Shown: piece after piece, positions 46,887 to 58,402 of the stretch | Position numbering within the stretch: the stretch's first letter is position 1 | Layout: every line of letters begins with the position of its first letter | From: Rhizomys pruinosus | Lineage: Eukaryota > Chordata > Mammalia > Rodentia > Spalacidae | Assembly (NCBI GenBank): GCA_009823505.1 | Contig: VZQC01006365.1 | Coordinates: forward strand, 577,609 to 641,608 | DNA: 64,000 nt | Direction of reading: 5' to 3' | Position numbers and translations under genes: made by a program | The notes under the pieces: model-generated | Databases searched by the model: none | Told to the model about the DNA's origin: nothing | What the model saw: the letters and a program-made list of their open reading frames with translations, nothing else

Positions 46887-47590
46887 AAGAATAAAATATC
46901 TTAGCCCTTTTGACATCAAATTTGAAAAGTAAAATAATGCACCAAAGCCTGAATGAGGGGCATTATTTTAGAGGCTCATTTGGTATTTGTAGGTTTTTAC
47001 ACAGGGCCATTTTATATTTCTCTAGCCTTGATAAACTCATTGGGCCTGGCTCTTGGCTGTGGTTAAAACACCTGTTTTTTCTTTACTAACACCAGTTGGC
47101 TGCTGAGGGAAGGCTCCAGCCAGGTAAAACCATTTCCATTATTAGTATGATTTTTTTTCAATAAAGAAAGGCACCTTGTTTAACTTGGGTGGTTCATACC
47201 CAATTTTTGAACAGTTCTTACTTTTAGTATACATTTTATGAACTGTTTTCCAAGTTCCAAAGCCCTTTTGGAGGCTTTTTAAGTATAGTACCTGGCTCTG
47301 ATACTTTTTGTTTATTTGGGGGGGGGGAGGGAGCATAAAGACTATCTCTCCAAGAGCTCTCTTGACTATTAGTGAAAGGAAGAAGTCAAGTATACTTTTT
47401 TTGAACTGTTTTTCAGGTTCCAAAGACCTTTTGGAGGCTTTTTTAGTATAGTACCTGGCTCTGACACTTTTTAATTAATTTTTTGGGGAGGGATGAAGAC
47501 TATCCTTCTAAAGATATCTCGTGTCTATTACTCAAAGGAAGAAGTCAAGCATATCTGAGAAGGAGTCACTGTCATAATAAATGACTCCTA
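46887..47590. repeat. Unclassified repeat with a ~163-bp tandem duplication
   Basis: gaactgtttt(c/t)... begins at 47240 and 47403. Each copy continues through ttttggaggctttt(t), agtatagtacctggctctga, a G-rich patch and gaagaagtcaag. Copy 1 has a run of G at about 47320. This is possibly retroviral internal sequence; I do not recognise it. Confidence 0.7.
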
Positions 47591-47594
47591 ACCC

Positions 47595-48035
47595 AGAGAC
47601 ATGCCAGCAGGAACACATATGTATGTATTACGCTGTGTGATGGTTCCTGCGAAAGGTGTGGTGTTTTGTCTGGGTGCTCAAATCTGGGCTGCTGGGGCGG
47701 GATTCCCAAGTGGCTCCTGCTCACCACTCTGCTCACTGGTACCCTGTGTGTCCAGCTGGCTGGGTAACTCCGCCCATGTTGATCTCACAGGAGGTGTGAC
47801 ATGTTTCACCTGGGTGCTTGAACCCAGGCTTCTGGGGCTGGATTCCCAAGCAACTCCTGCTCACCTCTGCACAAACTGGTACCCCATGTGACTCACTGTC
47901 CTGGCTGGGTAACTCTGCCCACACCAATCACATACTAAGGGTGCGATGATCCACCTGGGTGCCTGAACCTAGGCTGCTGGGGCTGAATTCCCTAGCAGCT
48001 CCCACTCACCTCTCTATGCCGAGCTGATCTTCTTA
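47595..48035. repeat. Three ~140-bp tandem units
   Basis: Units start tgggtgct at 47671, 47811 and (tgggtgcc) 47956, spaced 140 and 145 bp. They share ctgctggggctg-type and cctgctcacctct-type words. They are GC-richer than the surroundings, resembling a promoter monomer or LTR-internal repeat. Confidence 0.8.
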
Positions 48036-48434
48036 AAAGGAAGGACTATAAATAGGTTGACTAGGCCCCAGTTGATCAACTTGCACTGAGGATTTCTTGG
48101 GGACACTAACTTGACATGATAGGCCCTAACAAAAATGATAGAATGTATGAATTCCAGAGGGGGAGTTTTAGGAGGGTGCTAGCTAGGAAGTGGTTAAAAT
48201 GATGATTAGGGTTAAAATGTTCTGTTAGAAATACACAAAAATTCAATAAAAATTTACCAAAAAAAGAGAGAAAACCCTTGAATAAAGAAGGATGTCTGGG
48301 TTTAGAAACTTGACTGGATAGGGTTTATCTTGGATGCTGTAATGCATGAGTTCTGATGAGTGGTTGGGGCATGGAGGGGTTGGTTTTATTGTATGAGTTG
48401 TCCAAATAGTCAATGTAAATATATAAAATTAAAA
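48036..48434 (+). repeat. Repeat tail shared with 7.3-7.44 kb
   Basis: gactataaataggttgacta ... ggacactaacttg ... agtggttaaaatgatgatta, ending in an A-rich stretch near 48270. It continues directly from the tandem units, so both may be one element. Confidence 0.55.
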
Positions 48435-48994
48435 AGAAATTGAATTAACATCCAGAATATATAGACTACACAAAAAACAAAGAAGAAAACAAACGACCTA
48501 CTCAAAAGATGGAATAAAGAGCTGAACAAAGACTTCACCGTGAGGAAGTAAAGATGGCTGAGAAACATCTTAAAAAGTGTTCAACATCATTAATAATTAA
48601 GGAAATGCAAATTAAAAGCACTCTCAGATATCATCTCACTCTGATACGACTGGCGACTGGCTAAGATCAAGAAAACAAAAGACACCAAATACAGGAGAGT
48701 TTGTGGCTAAAGAGCAACACTCATCCACTGCTGGTGGGAATGTAAACTTGTACAACCATTATGGAAAGCAGTGTGGAGAACACTTAAGAGATGGCCTAGA
48801 GGTTAAGAGCACCGACTGCTCTTGCAGAGGACCCAGGTTTGATCCCCAGCACCCACATGGTGGCTAAGAACCGTCTGAAATTCCAATACCAGGAGAACTC
48901 CAGTTCCAGGGGAATCCGACACCCTCTTCTGACCTCCACAGCATTGCACGACATGGGTGCGCAAACCTACATGCATACAGTACATTCATACAAA

Positions 48995-49029
<35 letters not shown>

Positions 49030-49935
49030 ACAAATAAATAAACAAATAAAATTTTTAAAAAAGTCAAAATGAGTCTACCACCTGACCCAGTCATACCATT
49101 TCTGGGTATACACCCACAAGACACATCCTACCACAAAGATAAATGCACATCTATGTTTATTGCAGCTCTCTTCACAATAGCGAGGAGCTGGAACCAACCC
49201 AAATGCCCCTCAACAGATGAGTAGATGACAAAAATATGGTACATCTACACAATGGAGTTCTATGCAGCAGTAAAGAAAGATGACATCATGAACTTTGCAG
49301 GTAAATGGATGGAACTTGAAGCCATTATGCTAAGTTAAGCAACACAGCCCCACAAAAACAAACTGAAAATGGTTTCCCTCATTTGTGGATGCTAACAAGT
49401 CCCCAGTTGAAGGGTAAGCTGAACACGCTATTGTTACATTTCTTTTTATCTGAAAGCAACTGTGTTGTTATAATGAAATCTCTTAATAGAATCTAGACTC
49501 TACCTACCACTTATTTTCAGACTCTGTAATTACTGTATATGAGTGGAATGTATCTATTCATTTTTTAGAGCAATATAAAATTAATGGGGGAAATGTCAAT
49601 TCCTAAACATATTTTGGAATTAACATACAGCTTATTTTCAGAGGTCATAATTTTGATGCATATGTGACGATTATATAGGCATTTGTTGGAGAAATACAAA
49701 GAGGAGGGAAAAACAACATAAAGACTGCGTTAAAGAACTGAATGATACAGTTCAACTCTACCGAAAACAACAAGCTTCTGCAGGGAAAACTTTGGAAAGA
49801 CTGAAAGAAAGATGCAAGACATGTATGGCAGAAGGCATGAACAGGGATGGGATGGGGGCACGGAGAGGGTAATGTTTCTAAATTGGACTGAAAGATAATG
49901 AATGAAATACACAATTAATCAATAAAAGTATTAAA
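48435..49935 (+). mobile_element. L1 3' end, sense strand
   Basis: Sense ORF2 C-terminal sequence (48.46-49.4 kb) passes into a 3' UTR with an A-rich end near 49935. No long frame survives. The orientation is opposite to most L1s in the window. Confidence 0.92.
48788..49062 (+). mobile_element. B2 SINE (long subfamily) inside L1
   Basis: Sense B2 lacking the first few head bases, with the internal duplication (accaggagaactccagttcc) and an (AAAT)n tail. L1 sequence is interrupted between gtgtggagaac and gtcaaaatgagtc. Confidence 0.94.
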
Positions 49936-51404
49936 AAATTTAGACTTTTATGTCATTCATTCTGTGCATAAAACATTTAAAAATAGTGATTATTCTGAGA
50001 ACTATATTAAGGTTTAAATCTAAGCAGTCAGCTTATATTTTAATTATTTTAGAATTATAGTATGTTACCTGTCAGTAACTTTGTAATGGCTGGAAATACA
50101 ATCATTTTGTTTCTGAATAAAACAATTTTTTTGATCTATCTGATCTTTATACATTTTTAAATTTTCATCTTATCTGTTGAATTGAATATATTATGTTAGG
50201 CATTATTATTATTTTTATCATGCCAAGAAAATTTCAATATCTCATCACCTCATATGTCATGTTTTCTGAGTTTCAACATTGTGATTGTATGTAAAAAATT
50301 TTCATGTGAATTCTCTGTATTTATTGTGTTGATGCCACTGTTCCAGCCTTTGCTATGTTAAAGGTGGTTGATTTTTCAAACTAAGTTGAAAAATATACAT
50401 ATTTGATTTTTGCTCATTTTATGCATAGGTTTATACTTTGAATGTTTATTAAATTGTATTTGTCAAACATAAGGTGTTCTTTTTTTCTTTTTCTTTTTCT
50501 TTTTCTTTTTCTTTATTTTTTCTTTTTGAGACAGGGTCTGCCTGTAGGTAGAGCTGTCCTGGAACACACTATGTAGACCAACCATGCTGGCCTTGAACAC
50601 AGAGAGATCCACCTGCCTCTGCTTCCCACGCACTAGGACTACAGTCAAAAGCCACCATGCTAAGTTTTTATGGTTTGTAATTTGGCTTTTCTTTTGATGG
50701 TGAGTTTTGTTAATAGAAATACAGTTTCTTTAGAGCTATAATTTTTAATCAGTTTTCTTATAATCTTTCATTTTGGAAAATATAAGGGAAGTAATTTTGT
50801 TATTTCTGAATGAAATAGCTTATAAAATGCATGGTCTCATTTTTTGCATATTGATTATTCATAAATTAATGTATCATGGCAAAGAATTTGTAAACAACAG
50901 TTTAACTACAGAGCTGTTTTCATTTGTTATGTATTATTTCATTAGCTAGGTTATAAATTTTGAGTAAAAGTAAATTTATTAGAATGAATATTTCTATTTG
51001 CTGTGTTCCTTAGGATGTGGAGTGGGGATTTCATTATCATTTTTAGTGATTATATTGATTTTTATTTTTATCAAACATGCCAAGCTATAATCTATTTTTC
51101 ATCCTTTATGAAAAAATAAATAATAAATTTGACAATTCCCTCGGTACTTGTCATCACTTAACTATTTGCTTTTGCTTGTTATATTGATTTCCCATGTCTA
51201 TTTTTTTACCCCCTGCTCTTACGTATTAATCACTTTTTGCATTAAATCACATTTATTTTAAATTCAGTCTTCAAATTAAAATATATCTGATATACCTGAA
51301 TTTTTCTTGAATGAATGATCCATCTCACCAAATTTGCTTTTTTATGAATTTTTTTCCATTCTAGAATGCCTTATATTTTTTTCTATTTTAAAATACCAGA
51401 TTTA
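49936..51404 (+). repeat. Paralogous block, copy F
   Basis: 49986-50130 (gtgattattctgagaac ... tttgtaatggctggaaatac ... tctgaataaaa) matches 61532-61665. 50820-51300 matches copy A (26.79-27.5 kb). The B1 at 50468-50660 interrupts it. No exon is recognised. Confidence 0.7.
50468..50660 (-). mobile_element. B1 SINE with (CTTTTT)n tail complement
   Basis: Antisense B1 (tttttgagacagggtctgcc ... aaagccaccatgct), with a pyrimidine run at 50475-50523. Confidence 0.93.
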
Positions 51405-52287
51405 GGGGCTCTAGAGATGGCTCAGTGGTTAAGAGCACCAACTAGTCTTGCAGAGGACCTGGGTTCGATTCCCAGCACTCACATGGCGGCTAAGAACCAT
51501 CTTTGACTCCAGTTCCAGGGGAATCTGACACCCTCTTTTTTTTTTCTCCAATTTTTAATTTTTATTTTTTAAACAATAAGTAATAATTTATGAGTACAAG
51601 CATCCTTCATGTAAAACCAATTTTCAAGCAGCTATTCCCAAACCCACACAGCCCACGTCTTCCCCCATCCAGCTGGTGGGGTTTATATGTACAGTCATGT
51701 TGATCAAATAAGTGTCCAGACTATGTTGCTGTAGTTTCACCATTCACCCCAATCGGAGCCCTTACATTCTACCACGCCCCCTCTTCCGCAGATTGTTCCC
51801 TGGGCTTAGAAAAGGGGCACTGGTGGATGAGAAGCAAAACAGTCCACTTTCTCTGGAGATGTCGTTTTGGACTCTGATCAGTTCTGGCTATTTCCTTTCA
51901 TGGGTTGACAGTTTGTCAGGAAAAAAAAAAAAGGAATAACCTTTTTTTTGGAGGAATAATTCACGGCTGATGCCACAAGCTTACATCCTCTAGTGGTTAG
52001 GAGAAGTTCTAAGCCACAGTAAGACCTTGTCATCTTTTACAGAAGGAATATAATTCATGGATTAACATACCATCTAAACATCTGTGTCCATACCAAAGTA
52101 ACCTATCATAATAATTAGTACTGTTTAAATACCTATATATCTAATTGCTTGTGCTTCATTAGTAGGATTGAAAGGTTATTCCTGGACAAACTGACACCCT
52201 CTTCTGACCTCTGCAGCATTGTGTGACACGAGTGCACCTGCCTACATGCAGACAACACACTGACATACACATTAAAATAATAAATAA
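51405..52287 (+). mobile_element. B2 SINE split by an L1 insertion
   Basis: 51405-51537 is the head and middle of a sense B2. 52192-52287 is its 3' part and tail. The break is flanked by the repeated B2 word ctgacaccctctt (about 51525-51537 and 52192-52204), which is the target-site duplication of the inserted L1. Confidence 0.93.
51538..52191 (-). mobile_element. L1 3' UTR insertion with inverted 5' part
   Basis: A T-run (complement of the poly(A) tail) lies at 51538-51546. 51550-51925 is antisense L1 3' UTR. About 51960-52190 is the same family in the opposite orientation, judged against 46.4-46.6 kb. This is the classic outcome of twin-primed reverse transcription. Confidence 0.78.
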
Positions 52288-52470
52288 GCCGGACATGTTG
52301 GTGCACGCCTTTAATGCTAGCACTTGGGAGGCAGAGGCAGGCGGATCTTTGTGAGTTCAAAGCCAGCCTGGTCTACAGAGTGAGTTCCAGAACAGCTGGG
52401 GCTACAGGGAGACCCAGTCTCGAAAAGACCAAAAAATAAATAAAATAAAATAATAAATAAAATTAAAAGA
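52288..52470 (+). mobile_element. B1 SINE with AAAT-rich tail
   Basis: gccggacatgttggtgcacg ... cagtctcgaaaagacc, then a (AAAT)n-like tail. It sits in the tail of the split B2. Confidence 0.95.
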
Positions 52471-53350
52471 ATACCAGATTTAATGATCTTTTGTAAAAGT
52501 CTTGATACACATAAGCCTCTTGTTTTAAGATTTATATAACTTTTTTCTAAGTATTTCTTTTGCTGTCTGATTTTTATAGTTTTAGGTTTGATGCCCAGCA
52601 CTTCAGAGAAGTGAAGGGACAGGCATTTCCTTAATGAAAGGCAACATATTTGATTAGAAGTAAAAAAAAAAAGGATAAAAATATTAATGCAAACATCAAA
52701 TTTTCAGGCACTTTAAAATACAGTTTAAACCCTATGTATATTGAGCATATTAAAGCAATGTAACATTTCAAAATCAAAATATCAATATTAGTTGCTATAA
52801 CTTCTGATTTGACCTTAGTGTGAATTGGATGAGTAGTTGAAGGATAAATCCTTTGTTAAATAATAAAGTGTTGGACAGGCGTGGTGGTGTATGGCATTAA
52901 TCTCAGCACTCAGGAGGCAGAGGCAGCAGGATCTCTGTTCAAGGCCAGCCTGGTCTACAGAGTGAGTTCCAGGCCAGGTGGGGCTACAGGGAGACCCTGT
53001 CTCAAAAAGAACAAGAAAAAAATTAATAAATTGTCACCTATTTTAACTTTACATAATATTTGGTATTTACATAAATATGTTATATGCTTTATTGTTACAT
53101 ATTACTGTGTACTATATGTAGTATGTATAGATTTATGCTATAAAATGTTTATTATAATTAATTCATAATTAGTTAAAATCCTTGACTTCTAATGTAACTT
53201 AAATAACATGATAGCAATGTTTTTAATCAATGTACTATCATTAAGAGAGACTAAAATTTGATAAGAATTTTGACGTTAATTTAGTACTTTAAAGGATAAT
53301 TCAAAATTATCTATTGTTCCATTATAATTTCCTTATTCTATTCTGACAGA
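52471..53350 (+). repeat. Paralogous block, copy E
   Basis: 52825-53070 matches 24.27-24.36 kb, and the landmark taatttagtactttaaa (53277) matches 22660. The B1 at 52873-53023 interrupts the match and is private to this copy. Confidence 0.65.
52873..53023 (+). mobile_element. B1 SINE
   Basis: ggacaggcgtggtggtgtat ... ctgtctcaaaaagaac. Confidence 0.94.
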
Positions 53351-53354
53351 GATT

Positions 53355-53495
53355 TATGTTTCTGAGACAGGGTCTCATTATGTAGCCTTTGTTCACCTGG
53401 AGCTCAGTGTGCAGACAAGGCTGGGCTCTTAACTCACAAATATCAACATGTATCTTCCTCCCAAGTATTATGATTAAATGCCTGGCCCACTATTC
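53355..53495 (-). mobile_element. Very diverged B1
   Basis: tttctgagacagggtctcat, then acaaggctgggctcttaact, ending atgcctggccc. Confidence 0.75.
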
Positions 53496-53499
53496 CATG

Positions 53500-54087
53500 C
53501 TCTGACAGAAGTTTGAAAATGTGTTTCTAAACTACTGGATGCAGAACATTAGAACAACTACTTTAATATAATGTGGTCTCTTCACATACAAATATACAAA
53601 TATTTTTTCCTTAATTAGAAGATGTTCAATAACTGAGGAAGATATTTTCTAGGCCTGGTAAGAACTGTGCAATTATTCTATTACTGTGCTATAGCTCACC
53701 ATTTGTTACATATGTTTATTACTTGTACATTTAGAGTTGACATGTTTATTAATTGATTCTCTTTATACTTCATAAATATAGCCCAAATTTGTTTCACTAG
53801 AATGTATAATAAGGTTTCCTTGGAGTGTAATTTTCAGATGTAATCTTTGGGTTTGTTTATTTTCATCATTTTGTGGTCAGGTCATGTGCTTTCTTGTCGG
53901 AAATTTGGGAAGTCATTTTACTGATGTTTTAGTGAAATTGCTTTTAAAAAGTACCAGGTTACTTTATTTTTATCATCTGAAAAACTGAGGTATTATGCCA
54001 AAAGATATTTTGTAAAACATTTAAATACAAATTTATTTTGTGATTACAATAAAATTAAGGATGCCTGTTTTTATGATGTTTAAATGT
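53500..54087 (+). repeat. Paralogous block, copy B, left part
   Basis: Aligned with copy A from 26320 and with 57.2 kb. It contains no gene. Confidence 0.65.
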
Positions 54088-54301
54088 TAATTATTTTTAT
54101 TTTATGTGTATGAATGTTTTAACTGCATATATGTAAGTGAACCATGTCATGCACTGCCCACAGAAGTCAGTAGGATACATATGATTCCCTGAAACTGCAT
54201 TTTTGGATGGTTGTTAACCACCACGTAGGTGCTGGGAATCAAGCCAGAGTCTTCTGTAAGAACAGCCAGTGCACTTCATTACTTAGTCATTTCTCCAGTT
54301 C
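54088..54301 (-). mobile_element. Old B2/B3 SINE
   Basis: Antisense, with head attacttagtcatttctccag and body attccctgaaactgcattttt. Confidence 0.85.
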
Positions 54302-54302
54302 C

Positions 54303-54372
54303 CTAACCAGGAATTGAACTTGGGCCTCAGAGGTGAGAGCACTTAACCTTAACCACTCTACCACCATGGAGT
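54303..54372 (-). other. tRNA-like sequence (SINE head or tRNA pseudogene)
   Basis: On the minus strand it reads ggtggtagagtggttaaggt ... aagttcaattcctggt. The latter resembles a tRNA B box and T-arm. Its length of about 70 bp fits a tRNA, but I see no complete acceptor stem. An ID-type SINE remnant is equally likely. Confidence 0.35.
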
Positions 54373-54375
54373 GTC

Positions 54376-54990
54376 CTATGATTGCTTAAGTACTGTGTCT
54401 TTTAGTACTGTTTAAAATTTTTTGTAATAACCAATTCATTAGGATAAATTCTCCTATATAGTAAGTATGTTGCCTGGGCTATGAAGTCAGAATTTCCTTC
54501 ACATCACTAATATTGAGTATATTGATTACTGTTAAATAGGACATCCTATGGAATGATCTATTTTTAATCATTTATGAATGTTACATTGGACAATTTTTTT
54601 AATAACTGTTAAAGTCGTACCTCACTGAAACTTTGCTCAGTTTCCTTTTCTTTATTGTTGAATTCCAATCTATCTACTTGTTTTTTCCTCTATCATCTTA
54701 AATGTTGTATACTTTTTAAAATTACAGCCCCTTGTTCATTATTTGTTGAACTTTTGTGAATTTCTTACAAGTTTGATCATATTTAGACCTTCTCTCCTAT
54801 TGGCACACTCCTCTTCAAACCCTACATCGATTTCATGAGCTCTGTAACATATATTAAGACCTATTAGATTAAAATTTTTTCCTATATTTTACCTTCCCAG
54901 TCTTTAAATAACAAATATCTGTCATACTTAAATTTTCTTTTTTATTTTACAAAATATTTTTTCTTCGTACATACATACATACATACATAC
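54376..54990 (+). repeat. Paralogous block, copy B, middle part; L1 scrap and (CATA)n
   Basis: 54420-54720 aligns with 27.19-27.45 kb. 54735-54880 looks like antisense L1 3' UTR (gtgaatttcttacaagtttg). A CATA microsatellite lies at 54967-54992. Confidence 0.6.
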
Positions 54991-54999
54991 ACACATATC

Positions 55000-55551
55000 A
55001 CTTGAATTGGAGGTTTTTTTTTTTTTTTCTTAAACGGTCTCATGTTTTCCTTAAGGAAGTGCTCGAAGGTTCCTCCTTGGCAACCCCAAACAACCATCAA
55101 TCCTGCACTTTTGCTCCACATTGGGTCCTTTCCTTCCCATGGTCCCCCAAAATGAAGTCCAGTAAGCACGCCTCCTGTCTTGATGCCCCCTGCACTGGCC
55201 TCCATGATAAAGCCCTGGTAGTCCAACAATGGCAGCCTACACTCTAACGAGGCTGACATCCCCTTAGGTGTTTAGTCCACAAGCTGGGTATTTCAGTAGT
55301 CCCCTTCTGGCATTGAAGGTTTGGAGGATTCTTGGAGAGACATGAATCCTCAGTCCATATTAGGAGGTTAAAAAGCTGTGTCTCATGTCTTTGAGGAGTG
55401 CCGAAAGAAGTGGCAGCCACAAAGTAGATGCACTTGCCAGTAATAAATGGAGATAGGCCCAACACAGTACTCTCTATTTTTTTTGTCTTTTTTACTAAGA
55501 TCTCAAGTTCTATGTCTGCAGTGCAGTTTCTCTGGTCATATATATATAATA

Positions 55552-55588
<37 letters not shown>

Positions 55589-56063
55589 CTAGACCCGTGT
55601 CCCCGCCATCCCCAACCCCACCAGAGCTTACACATCTGCCAACATGCTTTCATCTCTTCTCAGGTCCTTTCTCAATATTCTCCATGTGGAAGCTGGCTGT
55701 TTTGAGCAGAAGTTCACTGTTTCAGTCAGTTCTTGATGATGCAGTCCTTTCTGATTGTTTGTGTTGTTTTGCGTTGTTGTTGTTTCCAATAAGTGCATCA
55801 CTCCTCACTCCCAGCTGCTTGGACAAAAGCTCAAGGGGCCATGCACAGAAATACTTACAACTAGGTATTGGCACTAGCATCCACAGATGGGGATACCTTC
55901 TGTCTTTGTTTTTTCGTGATGTCCTCTAGCTACTCTGGTCTTATATTTATTATTTCTTGTTGTAACTTCCTTTTGGATGCTTAGGCCACAAAGTTAGCCC
56001 AGATTAACCAAGAGATTTGTTTTCTCAAGGTCTTTGAGGATCTGGTCTCGGGGGTGTCTCAAG

Positions 56064-56108
<45 letters not shown>

Positions 56109-56435
56109 TTGAGGGGGAGGATAAGGATGGTATCCCCTTGCTCCTTTCAGCTCTCCATTTACCAGTTCCATCCACTCGAGGACAAAATCAGGTCTTGCTA
56201 GACCAGGCTTCCTTTTCTGAAGCCTGAGCAGACTTTCCTCTCTGTAGACAGGACACTGGCTGAAGTCCCATCGGTGGCTCTCCAAGACCTCCCTGAACAG
56301 GAAGACTGGTGACCCACGTCTGTAGGACATTTCAAGAGGTGCCCCCATGCGTAATCCCCTAAGACTTGGTTGACCACTAAGGGGAAGAAACAAAGTTATC
56401 CCTTAGGTCCCTCAGCTGTATTGCATACCTAAATT
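55000..56435 (-). repeat. Unclassified interspersed repeat, copy 2, with an L1-like insert
   Basis: 55040-55450 and 55930-56435 match copy 1 (39.8-40.2 and 40.3-40.7 kb). Between them, after a 31-T run (55556-55586), lies antisense L1 3' UTR-like sequence to about 55925 (gcagaagttcactgtttcag). A 41-T run (56066-56106) splits the right part. Minus-strand frames at 55465-55244 and 56393-56025 correspond to frames in copy 1. Confidence 0.7.
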
Positions 56436-57000
56436 TTCTATTCATGCTATTCATACCCTGTTTCTTCAGATTGATTGCTTTAAAAATATTTTGCCTTCTA
56501 GAATGTCTTGTGATGCTGAACATAATGTGTTGCATTCAAAATCTGAAGTACATAGTCCACAGTAAAAATTTACATCATTTGCCTGAGCAAATGTTTTCAT
56601 TTGCTGTAGCTATACTGACCTACTAGATAATTTTAACTTCAAATGTTAATTTTTCTGTCTTGATTTTATAGGGTTAATTGCAGGTTAATGCAGAATTACA
56701 AAAATAGAAAAAATGAGGAAACTTTAATTTTAAATGGATTAACTTTTTCTTCCCAGTGTAAATTTATTTTTCATTGATTCAAGAATTTCATACAATTTAT
56801 TCTGATAATATTCAGAGCCTTTTCCCCCCTCTGAACTTCTAACACCACCCCAAATTTATATACTGTATTTTTGCCTCTATAAAACATTTTAAAAGCCTAA
56901 CTAGACTAATCTGTGTTTCTCAAGTATTCTTGAGTATGTATCTATCTCCTAGAGTCTGATTCAATGTTTCAATATACATTTCAGGTTATCTGGACCAAGG
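56436..57000 (+). repeat. Paralogous block, copy B, right part, then L1 3' UTR scrap
   Basis: 56510-56570 matches 27.64-27.70 kb (cataatgtgttgcat). 56765-56960 is probable antisense L1 3' UTR. Confidence 0.55.
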
Positions 57001-58402
57001 AGTAGGCACTTGAAAATTTGAGCATATTGTTTTGAAACAGTGCTGGTTAAGATAACTTATAGTAATGGGAAAGTATATATTTTACCCTAAGATCTACTCC
57101 AAAAATAACTTTTAATGTAGAAAGTAAAAAAGTCATAGCTTTGAAGTTATCTCAGAATTAAGAATACTCTAATCAAATTTGATTACACTAGTCCTACACT
57201 ATCTTTTGCAATTAGACAGAGATTTTTAAAATATTTTTAATTATTTGATGTAGAACATTAAAAAGCCTATTAACAAAGACATTTTCCCCAAATCTGGTAA
57301 ATATTAACTAAAGAAGATATCTTCAAGTTCGTTTTTCATGCTATATGCCTGTTCTAACACTGAGTAATACTGAGCCAAGCTCTTGCAATAGGTCCATATT
57401 TCTTGCAAGTTTAGACCTTACATACATTTTTAATTGATACCACTTATACTTCATTAGATGCCACATATGCATTAATAATAGATTTCAAATAGCACCTTTA
57501 AACTTGCAAATATTTACATTTAAGTAAAAAAATGACTATGCAGATTTTCAAGAAAATTTGCAATAAGAAAAATAAGATACCAAACTATTTATCTTTTTAA
57601 TAGGAAAATAACTGCACATATTATGTATAAACTTAATATTCAGAACATATTTTCATTCAGAACGCTGGAATTATTTCCTGATTTGAAGTTAAGTTAATGT
57701 TGACTCCATGAGGAATACATAAAGAAAAAATAAAAGCCTTGCCACAATTTAATGAAGTAGCACTCCATGAACAGAAAAATACTTTATATATGCAGTAATT
57801 AAATCTTGTACAGCATAATTTAACATGTTTTGAGCATGCTTTAGTGATTATTAAACACACCTACAATAATACAAAATAAATATGACTATATTATAATATA
57901 AATTTTCTAAAGATATGTTTGGAAATATAAATGTATAATGTTAATTAGATTTTTTTAGGATGTAATTTAAAATACATGTAATTTATACTAATAGGTAAGT
58001 TTAATATCTAAATATTTTATAATTCAGGTAAATAAAATGTTTATTTCTTAAATACATCATTAAAATAAGGAAAGGATACACATAAAAATGCAAATAACAT
58101 GAATTAACAATCAGTGTTTTTAGTGTTTTAAATACTAGTAAATCGGTGAATAGAAACTGTTACTTTTCATAGAAGATCATGAAAGGAATATAAAATCTTC
58201 CTATATATTAGTAATGAATATGCTTTCTATTTATAAAGTTGTTTTTATTTTCTGTTAAACAATTATTGTATTTTGTAACAATATATGCCATATCCTGACT
58301 TATGGTTTCATAAATGAATGTACATAAAGATAAAAAATTATTGCATATAATTTACACTCTGCGTCTATGATAAATCTTCTGCAAATGTAAGGCCAAAAGC
58401 AT
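57001..58402 (+). repeat. Paralogous block, copy H
   Basis: 57245-57450 aligns with 26.34-26.57 and 53.53-53.77 kb (gtagaacattaaaaagc, gaagatatcttc, then ttttaattgatac). The rest is AT-rich without a recognised gene. Confidence 0.55.

Noticed and set aside
51712..51939. A 75-codon plus-strand frame starting near a CpG-containing patch
   Set aside because: It is the antisense strand of an L1 3' UTR insertion. The related sequence at 46.2 kb does not keep the frame.
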